Shown here: positions 32,423 to 41,953 of the stretch, one piece after another
How positions within the stretch are numbered: position 1 is the first letter of the stretch
Layout of the letters: each line of letters begins with the position of its first letter
Source of the DNA: Limimaricola sp964022235
Lineage (GTDB): Bacteria > Pseudomonadota > Alphaproteobacteria > Rhodobacterales > Rhodobacteraceae
Assembly (NCBI RefSeq): GCF_964022235.1
Contig: NZ_CAXHZL010000008.1
Location: forward strand, 1-64,000
Length of the DNA stretch: 64,000 bases
Reading direction: 5' to 3'
The notes under the pieces: generated by a model
Seen by the model: the letters and a program-made list of their open reading frames with translations, nothing else
Database searches by the model: none
What the model was told of the DNA's origin: nothing
Translations under genes and position numbers: made by a program

Positions 32423-35161
32423 ATGGCAAAGAAAATGCTCATCGACGCCACGCACGCGGAAGAGACCCGCGTCGTGGTTTGTGACGGAAACAAGGTCGAG
32501 GAATTCGACTTCGAAAGCCAGAGCCGCCGTCAGCTCGCCGGAAACATCTATCTCGCCAAGGTCACGCGCGTAGAGCCGTCGCTGCAGGCGGCCTTCATCG
32601 ACTACGGCGGCAACCGGCACGGCTTTCTCGCCTTCTCCGAGATCCACCCCGACTACTACCAGATCCCCGTGGCCGACCGCGAGGCGCTGCTGGCCGAAGA
32701 AAAGGCCTATGCCGAAAGTATGAAGGCCGAGGCCGATGCGGCGGGCAGCGACGAGGAGACCGACGAGGCCGAGGACAGCAACGGCGACCGGCCCCGGCGT
32801 CGCCGCTCGCGCTCGCGCAGCCGTGCGTCGGAGGCCAACACCGATGCCGTCAGCACCCAAGGTGACGACGAGATCTCCGGCATGGAGGTGATCGACGCCG
32901 AGGACGAGGCCGACGCCTCTGCAAGCGACGAAGGCATCGAAAGCGTCGCCGACGAGGACGACAGCGAAGACGTGCGTCCCGCGCGCAAGCCACGTCCCAA
33001 GCGCTACAAGATCCAGGAAGTCGTCAAGGTCCGGCAGATCATGCTGGTTCAGGTCGTCAAGGAAGAGCGTGGCAACAAGGGTGCCGCACTTACCACCTAT
33101 CTCTCGCTGGCGGGCCGCTACTGCGTGCTGATGCCCAACACGGCGCGGGGCGGCGGCATCAGCCGCAAGATCACCAACGCCGCCGATCGCAAGAAGCTCA
33201 AGGAAATCGCGGGCGAGATGGATGTGCCCGAGGGCGCAGGCCTGATCATCCGCACCGCAGGCTCCCAGCGCACCAAATCCGAGATCAAGCGCGACTATGA
33301 ATACCTGCAGCGCATGTGGGAGCAGATCCGCGAGCTGACGCTCAAGTCGATCGCGCCCGCCAAGATCTACGAGGAAGGCGACCTCATCAAGCGGTCGATC
33401 CGCGATCTCTACTCCAAGGAGATCGACGAGGTCATCGTCGAGGGCATCGACGGCTTCCGCACCGCGCGCGACTTCATGAAGATGATCATGCCGTCGCACG
33501 CCAAGAACGTGAAGCCCTACACCGATCCGCTGCCGCTCTTCGCGCGTTATCAAGTCGAGAGTTATCTCTCGGGCATGTTCAACCCGACGGTGCAACTGCC
33601 CTCCGGCGGCTATATCGTGATCGGCATCACCGAGGCGCTCGTCGCCATCGACGTGAACTCCGGCCGCGCCACCAAGGAAGGCTCGATCGAGCAGACCGCG
33701 CTCAAGACCAACCTCGAGGCGGCCGACGAGGTCGCGCGCCAACTGCGTCTGCGCGATCTCGCGGGTCTGATCGTCATCGACTTCATCGACATGGATGAGC
33801 GGCGTAACAACACCGCGGTGGAAAAACGCTTCAAGGACAAGCTCAAGACCGACCGCGCCCGCATTCAGGTCGGTCGCATCTCGGGCTTCGGCCTGATGGA
33901 GATGAGCCGTCAGCGTCTGCGCCCCGGCATGCTCGAGGCGACGACGCAGCCCTGTTCGCATTGCCACGGCACCGGCCTTCTGCGCTCGGACGACAACGTG
34001 GCTCTGGCGATCCTGCGCCAGCTCGAGGAAGAGGGCGTGCGGGGCCGCACCAAGGAGGTGCTGATCCGCGTGCCCTACGCGATCATGAACTTCTTGATGA
34101 ACCACAAGCGCGAGCACGTCGCCGCCATCGAGCAGCGCTACGGCATGGCCGTGCGTGTCGAGGGGGATGCGACGCTGATCTCGCCCGACTTCGTGGTCGA
34201 AAAGTTCAAGACCGCCACCCGTACCGTCCCCGAGGCCGCGCCGATCGTGTCCTCGGCCGCGCTGATGGAGGCGCTCGACGCCGAGTATGATTTCGACGCC
34301 GATGAGGAAGAGGACGAGGAGGAGGTCGCCGAGGCCGAAGCCGAAACCACGACCGAAGTCGCGCCGCAGCAGGATGCGCCCGAGAGTGCCGAGGACGACG
34401 ACAAGCCCCGCAAGAAGCGGCGTCGGCGTCGGCGGCGTCGGGGCGGCAACGGCGAAGGGGCCGATGCCCAGAGTGATGATCAAAGCGATGATCAGAACGA
34501 GGACGGCTCCGACGAGACCGACGACAGCGCCGAACCCGCTGTTGTGAGCGTGGCCGAAACCGTCAAGGCCGCCGAAGCGGTCGAGGCCGCAGCCCCCGAG
34601 CAGGCGCCCGCGACCGAGCCGGCTCCTGCCGCCGAAGCCGAGGCCAAGCCGAAGCGGACTCGCGCGCGCAGCCGCAAGAAGGACGCGGTCGAGGACACGA
34701 CTGTCGCTGCGCCAGCGGCCGAAGCGCCCGCCGATCCGGTGGCCGAAGAAGCGCCCAAGCCCAAGCGCACGCGCCGCAAAAAGGCCGAAACACCGGAGAC
34801 CGCCTCGGCGGAAGCCGGCGCCGAAGCCGAAGCCGCTCCCAAGCCCAAGCGGACTCGTCGCAAGAAGGCCGAGCCCAAAGCCGAGGAGGTCGCCGAGACC
34901 GCTCCGGTCCCGGCTGCGGCCGAACCCGCCGCCGCAGGTGCGGTCGAGACCGATGCGAGCGACAAGCCCGAAGCGGCTCCGGCCTCCGAAGCGCCCGAGG
35001 TGATGCCCGAGGTGGCGCAGCAGGTGGCCGAGACGATCGCCGAAACGCGAAAGGCCCCGGAGGCGGAGGCCGAGAAAGCATCGCGCGAGACCGTGGATGC
35101 CGGTGGCGAGGATGACGACAAGAAGCCGCGTCGCCGTGGCTGGTGGTCGATCGGCCGCTGA
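32423..35161 (+). CDS. rne: Ribonuclease E
   Basis: 912 residues. Endonuclease of mRNA decay and rRNA/tRNA processing, core of the degradosome. MAKKMLIDATHAEETRVVVC begins the catalytic half. The S1 domain is split by an acidic, Arg/Ser-rich insertion at about 91-195, as in other alphaproteobacteria. Catalytic aspartates lie in VAIDVNSGRATKEG and LIVIDFIDMDERRNN. The zinc link is CSHCHGTG at 511-518. The C-terminal half is low-complexity acidic and Ala-rich with three KPKRTR blocks (residues 742, 779, 807), probable RNA- or partner-binding sites, and ends DDDKKPRRRGWWSIGR. Starts at 32408 and 32414 are also possible. Confidence 0.96.
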   Translation: MAKKMLIDATHAEETRVVVCDGNKVEEFDFESQSRRQLAGNIYLAKVTRVEPSLQAAFIDYGGNRHGFLAFSEIHPDYYQIPVADREALLAEEKAYAESMKAEADAAGSDEETDEAEDSNGDRPRRRRSRSRSRASEANTDAVSTQGDDEISGMEVIDAEDEADASASDEGIESVADEDDSEDVRPARKPRPKRYKIQEVVKVRQIMLVQVVKEERGNKGAALTTYLSLAGRYCVLMPNTARGGGISRKITNAADRKKLKEIAGEMDVPEGAGLIIRTAGSQRTKSEIKRDYEYLQRMWEQIRELTLKSIAPAKIYEEGDLIKRSIRDLYSKEIDEVIVEGIDGFRTARDFMKMIMPSHAKNVKPYTDPLPLFARYQVESYLSGMFNPTVQLPSGGYIVIGITEALVAIDVNSGRATKEGSIEQTALKTNLEAADEVARQLRLRDLAGLIVIDFIDMDERRNNTAVEKRFKDKLKTDRARIQVGRISGFGLMEMSRQRLRPGMLEATTQPCSHCHGTGLLRSDDNVALAILRQLEEEGVRGRTKEVLIRVPYAIMNFLMNHKREHVAAIEQRYGMAVRVEGDATLISPDFVVEKFKTATRTVPEAAPIVSSAALMEALDAEYDFDADEEEDEEEVAEAEAETTTEVAPQQDAPESAEDDDKPRKKRRRRRRRRGGNGEGADAQSDDQSDDQNEDGSDETDDSAEPAVVSVAETVKAAEAVEAAAPEQAPATEPAPAAEAEAKPKRTRARSRKKDAVEDTTVAAPAAEAPADPVAEEAPKPKRTRRKKAETPETASAEAGAEAEAAPKPKRTRRKKAEPKAEEVAETAPVPAAAEPAAAGAVETDASDKPEAAPASEAPEVMPEVAQQVAETIAETRKAPEAEAEKASRETVDAGGEDDDKKPRRRGWWSIGR

Positions 35162-35183
35162 GGCAACGGATCAGACAAACGGG

Positions 35184-35214
35184 AAGGCCGGGCAGGGAAA
35201 CCTGCCCGGCCTTT
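35184..35214 (+). terminator. Terminator after rne
   Basis: AAGGCCGGGCAGG, GAAA, CCTGCCCGGCCTT plus T: a 13-base stem with a tetraloop, 22 bases after the rne stop. Confidence 0.85.
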
Positions 35215-35266
35215 GCCGTTTATGGGCGCGGCGCTGTAACCGAACGAAAGCGCCGCTTTTCTTCCG

Positions 35267-35500
35267 TCAGCCGCGCCGGATCCGGTGGATCTGCGCCGTG
35301 CCGTCTTCGGTCAGGCCAAGGTGGACATGCCCTGCCTCCGTGCAGAAATGCGGCAGGTCGATCCGCGCCACGGGATCATCCGAAGTGATTTCCAGTACTT
35401 CGCCCGGTGCCATCGCCGACAACAGCTTGCGCGCCTTGAGCACCGGCAGCGGACAGATCAGGCCGCGTGCGTCGTAGCGGCGTGATAAGGGAAGCGACAC
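35267..35500 (-). CDS. TusA-family sulfur carrier
   Basis: 77 residues. YDARGLICPLPVLKARKLLS carries the family CPxP motif whose cysteine bears a persulfide. TusA relatives pass sulfur for tRNA thiolation (MnmA is in this window at 58512), molybdenum cofactor or sulfur oxidation; the exact partner cannot be told. The protein is full length. It diverges from the PRC-barrel gene with 82 bases between starts. Confidence 0.9.
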   Translation of the reverse strand: MSLPLSRRYDARGLICPLPVLKARKLLSAMAPGEVLEITSDDPVARIDLPHFCTEAGHVHLGLTEDGTAQIHRIRRG

Positions 35501-35582
35501 TTGGAAAACCCTTCTTTTGGAACAGGAGCCGGTCGATATCGTTGACCTGCCGAAGATGGAAACGCAAGACGAAGGAGGTCAC

Positions 35583-36062
35583 ATGACCCGCATGATGAAC
35601 ACCACCGCCTTGGCCCTTGGCCTTACCCTTGCCGCCGGCGGCGCGCTGGCCGAGGCCCATACCGAGATGGGGATGGGCAGTGGCCGGCTGACGGCTGACA
35701 ATCTCGCGAATACCATCCGCGCCGAGAGCCTGATCGGCTCGAACATCTACACGCTGCAGGCCGAGTACGATGAGACGCTGTGGACCGACACGCCTTATTA
35801 CGAGGAAGTCGATGCCGAGTGGGAAGAAATCGGCGAAGTCGAAGACATCGTGATTTCGGCCGATGGCCAGATGATCGGTCTCGTGATCGAGACGGGTGGC
35901 TGGCTCGATATCGGTGATGAAGAGGTGATCCTGGACTTCAGCGAAGTACGTCTGGCGGGCGATTACGCCGGCGGTGACTACTCCCTGGTCACGCGCATGA
36001 GCCAAGAAGAACTCGAGGCGCTGCCCGAGGCGAACGAAGGTTACTACAATTGGTGGAACTGA
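35583..36062 (+). CDS. Secreted PRC-barrel domain protein
   Basis: 159 residues. The signal peptide MNTTALALGLTLAAGGALA is cleaved near AEA. The mature part is strongly acidic with a PRC-barrel: EIGEVEDIVISADGQMIGLV followed by LDIGDEEVILDFSEVRLAG. Such barrels bind partners or cations; here it would sit in the periplasm. A GGAGG site precedes the ATG at 35583, making this start secure against one 22 codons upstream. A bidirectional terminator separates it from eno. Function unknown. Confidence 0.82.
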   Translation: MTRMMNTTALALGLTLAAGGALAEAHTEMGMGSGRLTADNLANTIRAESLIGSNIYTLQAEYDETLWTDTPYYEEVDAEWEEIGEVEDIVISADGQMIGLVIETGGWLDIGDEEVILDFSEVRLAGDYAGGDYSLVTRMSQEELEALPEANEGYYNWWN

Positions 36063-36085
36063 TCGTTCTTCTAGCCTGATACGAA

Positions 36086-36113
36086 AAGGGCCGTGGCATC
36101 CGCCACGGCCCTT
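36086..36113. terminator. Bidirectional terminator between the PRC gene and eno
   Basis: AAGGGCCGTGGC, ATCC, GCCACGGCCCTT: a perfect 12-base stem with CTTGTTT to the right and A-rich DNA to the left, placed between two converging stops. Confidence 0.88.
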
Positions 36114-36134
36114 CTTGTTTCGAGGATTGCGACC

Positions 36135-37412
36135 TCAGTTGCGCAGGATCGAACGGCCCGCATAGATCGCGGTCTCGCCCAGCATTTCCTCGATACGGAT
36201 CAGCTGGTTGTACTTGGCGAGCCGGTCGGAGCGCGCGAGCGAGCCGGTCTTGATCTGGCCGCAGTTGGTGGCGACGGCAAGGTCGGCGATGGTCGCGTCC
36301 TCGGTTTCGCCCGAACGATGCGACATCACGCAGGTGAAGCGCGCGCGCTGCGCCATTTCCATGGCCTGCATGGTCTCGGTCAGTGTGCCGATCTGGTTGA
36401 CCTTCACCAGCAGCGAGTTGGCCGAACCCTTTTCGATGCCGTCCTTGAGCCGGGCCGGGTTGGTGACGAAGAGATCGTCGCCGACGAGTTGCACCCGGTC
36501 GCCCAGCGCATCGGTCAGCGCCTTCCAGCCGTCCCAGTCGTCTTCGGACATGCCGTCTTCGATCGAGATGATCGGGTAGTCGTTCACCAGAGCTTCGAGA
36601 TAGGCGACGTTTTCCTGAGAGGTCAGCGACTTGCCTTCGCCCTTCAGCTCGTACTTGCCGTTCTTGTAGTACTCGGTCGCGGCGCAATCGAGTGCGAGGT
36701 AGATGTCCTCGCCCGGCTTGTAGCCTGCCTTTTCGATGGACTTCAGGATGAAATCGAGCGCCTCGCGGGTCGAGCCCAGCTCGGGCGCAAAGCCGCCTTC
36801 GTCGCCAAGGCCGGTGGACATGCCCGCCGCCGACAGCTCCTTCTTGAGGGTGTGGAACACCTCCGAGCCCATGCGCACGGCTTCACGGATGCTGGTCGCC
36901 GAGACCGGCATGATCATGAATTCCTGAATGTCGATCGGGTTGTCGGCATGCTCGCCGCCGTTGATGATGTTCATCATCGGCACCGGCAGGACGCGGGCCG
37001 ACATGCCGCCGACATAGCGGAACAGCGGCTGCGTGGTGTATTCAGCGGCGGCCTTGGCGACGGCCATGGAGACGCCCAGGATCGCGTTGGCGCCAAGACG
37101 GCCCTTGTTGTCGGTGCCGTCGAGCTCGATCATGGTCTGGTCGATCTCGACCTGCTCGGTCGCGTCCATGCCGAGGATGGCTTCGGCGATTTCGCCGTTC
37201 ACGGCGGCCACGGCCTCGAGAACGCCCTTGCCCATGTAGCGGCTCTTGTCGCCGTCACGCTTTTCGACCGCCTCATAGGCACCGGTCGAGGCGCCCGAGG
37301 GCACGGCGGCGCGGCCCATCGTGCCGTCTTCGAGGATCACGTCCACTTCGACCGTCGGGTTGCCCCGGCTGTCGAGGATTTCGCGGGCGTGAATGTCGAT
37401 GATCGTGCTCAT
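36135..37412 (-). CDS. eno: Enolase
   Basis: 425 residues. It interconverts 2-phosphoglycerate and phosphoenolpyruvate with Mg2+. Full length with family signatures: EILDSRGNPTVEVDVILEDG, GASTGAYEAVEKRDGD, GGEHADNPIDIQEFMIMPV, ISIEDGMSEDDWDGW, GDDLFVTNP and SHRSGETEDATIADLAV. It is the last gene of the leftward run fur - EamA transporter - eno, 30 bases after the transporter. Confidence 0.98.
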   Translation of the reverse strand: MSTIIDIHAREILDSRGNPTVEVDVILEDGTMGRAAVPSGASTGAYEAVEKRDGDKSRYMGKGVLEAVAAVNGEIAEAILGMDATEQVEIDQTMIELDGTDNKGRLGANAILGVSMAVAKAAAEYTTQPLFRYVGGMSARVLPVPMMNIINGGEHADNPIDIQEFMIMPVSATSIREAVRMGSEVFHTLKKELSAAGMSTGLGDEGGFAPELGSTREALDFILKSIEKAGYKPGEDIYLALDCAATEYYKNGKYELKGEGKSLTSQENVAYLEALVNDYPIISIEDGMSEDDWDGWKALTDALGDRVQLVGDDLFVTNPARLKDGIEKGSANSLLVKVNQIGTLTETMQAMEMAQRARFTCVMSHRSGETEDATIADLAVATNCGQIKTGSLARSDRLAKYNQLIRIEEMLGETAIYAGRSILRN

Positions 37413-37442
37413 GGAGATCTCCTATGGGAAGGTTTGGAGGTT

Positions 37443-38333
37443 CTATAACGCGGGCGTGACCCGGCGTGAAGCGCGCCTGAGCCGGGCTTCGCGAAGAAGC
37501 GTGTAGATGCCCGATCCAACGATGATCGTGGCACCGATATAGGTCAGCAGGTCGGGCCGCTCGCCAAAGGCGAAGTAGGCCACGAACAATGCAAAGACGA
37601 GGCGGGTGTAGCGGTAGGGCGCGATTACCGAAATCTCGCCCATCCGCGTCGCCGCCGTCAGCGCCCAGTAGCCAGCGACCCCGACGCCAATGGCAGCCAG
37701 AAGCCGCAGCGCGTTGGTGGTCGAGGGCCAGACAAGACGTTCACCAGCAACGACCACCATCAGATAACCGACGGGCACGAGGATCAAGAAAGCGTAGGTC
37801 GAGAGCTTCAGTGACGAGATCGTGCGCGGCACACGGCGCGAGGCGAGGTCACGCGCGGCGAGGCCGATGGTGCCGAGAACCGCAAAGAGCGACATCGGCG
37901 TGAAGCCTTCGGCGCCGGGACGGATCACGAGGAGCACGCCGAAAAGACCGACGCAAATCGCGCTCCAGCGGCGCCAGCCCACCGGTTCGGCGAAAAAGAC
38001 GGCGGCACCAAGCGTCACCAGAAGCGGGTTGGCCTGCAAGATCGCCGATGCGGTGGCCAAGGGCGACAGCGCCACGGCGGTGATGAAGCCCGCGGTGCCG
38101 ATCACCTCGCCCAGATTGCGCGCGATCACCGCCCTGTGGTGGAAATCGGGCGACAGGAGCCGCTCGCCACGGGCCATCGACATGATGGCAAAGACGATGC
38201 CACCCCCGAGACCGAGGAACATCAGGATCTGTCCCACCGGCAGCGCACCGGCCATCATCTTGATGAACATGTCTTCGAGCGCGAAGCCGAGCATGCCCGC
38301 GACCATCAGGGCGCTGCCGCGCAGGTTTTCCAT
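37443..38333 (-). CDS. DMT-family (EamA) transporter
   Basis: 296 residues with ten predicted spans in two EamA repeats: GSALMVAGMLGFALEDMFIK starts the first, and SLFAVLGTIGLAARDLASRR the second. Family members export amino acids or other metabolites; the substrate is unknown. It begins 3 bases after the fur stop and is followed by eno, so the three are probably one transcript. The end is basic (REARLRRASRR). Confidence 0.88.
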   Translation of the reverse strand: MENLRGSALMVAGMLGFALEDMFIKMMAGALPVGQILMFLGLGGGIVFAIMSMARGERLLSPDFHHRAVIARNLGEVIGTAGFITAVALSPLATASAILQANPLLVTLGAAVFFAEPVGWRRWSAICVGLFGVLLVIRPGAEGFTPMSLFAVLGTIGLAARDLASRRVPRTISSLKLSTYAFLILVPVGYLMVVVAGERLVWPSTTNALRLLAAIGVGVAGYWALTAATRMGEISVIAPYRYTRLVFALFVAYFAFGERPDLLTYIGATIIVGSGIYTLLREARLRRASRRVTPAL

Positions 38334-38336
38334 GTC

Positions 38337-38762
38337 TCAGCCTTCTTTCTTGGCCGGGGCGGCCGGGACGCCGTAAAGCTCAAGCCGGTGCCCGATGAGC
38401 CGGTAGCCCAGCCGTTCGGCGATGCGTTCTTGCAATTCCTCGATCTCGGGATCGACGAACTCGATCACCTCGCCCGAGTGCATGTCGATCAGGTGGTCGT
38501 GATGCTCGCGGTCGGTGGTCTCGTAGCGCGCGCGCCCGTCGCCAAACTCGTGCTTTTCGAGGATGCCCGCCTCTTCGAAAAGCTTCACCGTCCGGTAGAC
38601 CGTGGCAAGCGAAATGCGTGCATCCTCAGCTGCGGCGCGGGCGTGCAGTTCCTCGACGTCGGGGTGGTCTTCGGCGGCCTCCAGAACCTGCGCGATCACC
38701 CGTCGCTGCTCGGTCAGGCGCAGGCCGTTCTGCTCGCAGCGCGACAGGATGGTTTCGGGCAT
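38337..38762 (-). CDS. fur: Fur-family regulator (Fur/Mur)
   Basis: 141 residues. The N-terminal winged helix is NGLRLTEQRRVIAQVLEAAE with ISLATVYRTVKLFEEAGIL as recognition segment. Metal ligands are in KHEFGDGRARYETTDREHHDHL, with EFVDPEIEELQERIAERLGY and HRLELYG closing the dimer domain. The structural CxxC zinc motifs of Zur/PerR types are absent. In alphaproteobacteria such Fur proteins often respond to manganese (Mur); the metal is not decided here. It leads the run with a transporter and eno and diverges from a DUF3179 gene. Confidence 0.88.
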   Translation of the reverse strand: MPETILSRCEQNGLRLTEQRRVIAQVLEAAEDHPDVEELHARAAAEDARISLATVYRTVKLFEEAGILEKHEFGDGRARYETTDREHHDHLIDMHSGEVIEFVDPEIEELQERIAERLGYRLIGHRLELYGVPAAPAKKEG

Positions 38763-38921
38763 GGGCAGGGTCCGTGGAGATGTCTCATCGCCCGTCTAGC
38801 CGGTTCGCCCCGAGGACACCACCCTACGGGAACACGCGGCCTCGCGCGGCGTCACCATGCGGTGAGGCGGGGTGACAGAGGCGGGCAGGGCCGGGCAGGC
38901 TGGCCGGGGGGAGGACGCAAC

Positions 38922-39880
<959 letters not shown>

Positions 39881-39884
<4 letters not shown>

Positions 39885-40528
39885 ACACGCCCCTCGCGGG
39901 CCTGCTGGCCGCGCTGCCAGAATACCAAGGACATCACCGCGACCATGGCGCAGGCGATGAGGCCAAGCCCGCGTTCGGCCAGCCCGTCGATGGAGGTGGG
40001 CGCCATGAGAAACAGCGGGGCGGCCACGGCCCAAGCGATGGCAAGGGCGATCAGGGCGACCCGTACCTTGGGATGATCGCGTCCAAAGCCCGCCGCCATG
40101 CTGAGCGGAGCCGCGAGGAACAGCACACCGAGGCCGTAGACGAGATAGATGTGGATCACCACGCCTTCGCTGTCGCCATCGCCGTATTCGTTGCGCGCGC
40201 CGACCACCACGACCAGCGCCGCGAGAAGCGCGAGCGACACCACCCCGACCGACCAGCCGATGCCACCCAGATGCGCATGCGCTGCCGCCAGCGCCGTGGC
40301 AAAGAGCCCCGCCGCAAAGCCATAGAGCGCGACATCCATGATGATCTCCCACTCTCCCGCGCCAAGATCGCTGATCGTGTCGGCAATCCAGTCGTGGCCC
40401 GGTACGACGATCTGCGCGGCGATGGTGCCGGCGATCATCGACACGCAGCCAAACAGGCCCAAGGCCCCGAGCAACAAGAGCAGATAGGGGCGTTCCGCGT
40501 CGACCGATTGTCCGGTGGCGTCCTTCAT
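39881..40528 (-). CDS. DUF998 membrane protein
   Basis: 215 residues with about six membrane spans: YLLLLLGALGLFGCVSMIAG, then the family's HDWIADTISDLGAGEWEIIM loop, then IYLVYGLGVLFLAAPLSMAA and AIAWAVAAPLFLMAPT. The family has no firm function. The start at 40528 places the N-terminus just before the first span. It converges on the DUF3179 gene with a four-base overlap, and tyrS lies upstream in the opposite sense of reading order. Confidence 0.82.
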
Positions 40529-40609
40529 GGCGTCTCTCCCGTGATGGCAGGCCAACGGGAGGGGGCGCGGCTGGTTCCCTTTCGGATGGGTGGGCACCCA
40601 GTGGAACGA

Positions 40610-40635
40610 AAGGGGGCGGATCTCGCCGCCCCCTT
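40610..40635 (-). terminator. Terminator after tyrS
   Basis: AAGGGGGCGG, 6 bases, CCGCCCCCTT: a 10-base stem just past the tyrS stop, followed on the minus strand by TCGTT. Confidence 0.7.
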
Positions 40636-40639
40636 GGTC

Positions 40640-41890
40640 TCAGCCCAGACGCACCAGCGCGTGGCGCTTCTTGCCCGCCGAAAGCTTGATCGGCGTGGTC
40701 AGCGCCGCGCGGTCGATCATCAGGCCCGCGTCGGTCAACGGTGCGTCGTCGAGCCTCGCCCCATTGTCCGAAATCAGCCGCTTGGCCTCCTTGCCCGAGC
40801 CGGCAAGCCCGGCGCGCACGATAAGCTGCACGATCGAGATGCCCTCGGCCACCTCGGCCTCGGAGAGGGTGAGCGTCGGCAGGTCATCGCCCACGCCGCC
40901 CTTCTCGAACACCTCGCGCGCCGTGGCCCGGGCGGCCTCGGCGGCGTCGCGGCCGTGCAAAAGCGCCGTGACCTCGTCGGCGAGCACGATCTTGCCCTCG
41001 TTGATCTCCGAGCCCGACAGAGCACCGAGACGTTCACACTCCTCCACAGGCAGCTCGGTATAGAGCTTGAGGAAGCGGCCGACGTCGGCGTCGGTGGTGT
41101 TGCGCCAGAACTGCCAGAACTCGTAAGGGCTCAGCATGTCCTCGTTGAGCCAGACGGCACCGCCCTGACTCTTGCCCATCTTGCGCCCGTCCGAGGTTGT
41201 CAGCAGCGGCGAGGTCAGGCCGTAGATCTCATGATCGAGCACGCGGCGCGTCAGATCGATGCCGTTGACGATGTTGCCCCACTGGTCCGAGCCGCCCATC
41301 TGCAGCACGCAGCCATAGCGGCGGTTCAGCTCGAGGAAGTCGTAGGCCTGCAGGATCATGTAGTTGAACTCGAGGAACGACAGCGATTGCTCGCGGTCGA
41401 TCCGCGACTTCACGCTTTCGAACGACAGCATCCGGTTGACCGAGAAATGCCGCCCGATGTCGCGCAGGAATTCGAGATAATTGAGGTTGTCGAGCCATTC
41501 GGCGTTGTCGAGCATCAGCGCGTCGGTCGGCGCGTCCCCATAGGAGAGGTAGCGTGCGAAGACCTTCTGCATGCCGGAGATGTTCGAGGCGATCTGTTCA
41601 GGCCCCAGCAGGGGCCGCTCGTCCGAGCGGAAGCTCGGATCGCCCACCTTGGTGGTGCCGCCGCCCATCAGGGTGATCGGCTTGTGCCCGGTCTTTTGCA
41701 GCCAACGCAGCATCATCACGTTCAGCAGGTGGCCCACGTGCAGCGACGCGGCCGTGGCGTCATAGCCGATATAGGCGGGCACAACCCCCTTCGACAGCGC
41801 CTCGTCCAAGCCCTGATAATCGGTGCAGTCGGCCAGATAGCCACGCTCGATCATCACGGACATGAAGTCGCTCTTGGGGTGGTAGGTCAT
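40640..41890 (-). CDS. tyrS: Tyrosyl-tRNA synthetase
   Basis: 416 residues. A class I synthetase that charges tRNA-Tyr. The HIGH-like motif is ASLHVGHLLNVMMLRWL, the KMSKS-like loop is GRKMGKSQGGAVWLNED, and the tyrosine pocket includes MILQAYDFLELNRRYGC and QMGGSDQWGNIVNGIDL. A C-terminal S4-like RNA-binding domain ends in LSAGKKRHALVRLG. It diverges from anmK by 63 bases. Confidence 0.97.
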   Translation of the reverse strand: MTYHPKSDFMSVMIERGYLADCTDYQGLDEALSKGVVPAYIGYDATAASLHVGHLLNVMMLRWLQKTGHKPITLMGGGTTKVGDPSFRSDERPLLGPEQIASNISGMQKVFARYLSYGDAPTDALMLDNAEWLDNLNYLEFLRDIGRHFSVNRMLSFESVKSRIDREQSLSFLEFNYMILQAYDFLELNRRYGCVLQMGGSDQWGNIVNGIDLTRRVLDHEIYGLTSPLLTTSDGRKMGKSQGGAVWLNEDMLSPYEFWQFWRNTTDADVGRFLKLYTELPVEECERLGALSGSEINEGKIVLADEVTALLHGRDAAEAARATAREVFEKGGVGDDLPTLTLSEAEVAEGISIVQLIVRAGLAGSGKEAKRLISDNGARLDDAPLTDAGLMIDRAALTTPIKLSAGKKRHALVRLG

Positions 41891-41953
41891 GTCTTGTGCC
41901 CCTCTCTTGGTCGCGCCACTCTATAGGCATCAGACGAGGCGAGGGAAAGCGCG

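Noticed and set aside
32219..34483. 754-codon minus-strand frame opposite rne
   Set aside because: A mirror of RNase E codon use; no domain or ribosome site.
36093..37448. 451-codon plus-strand frame opposite eno
   Set aside because: Enolase is unmistakable on the minus strand; this frame is its shadow.
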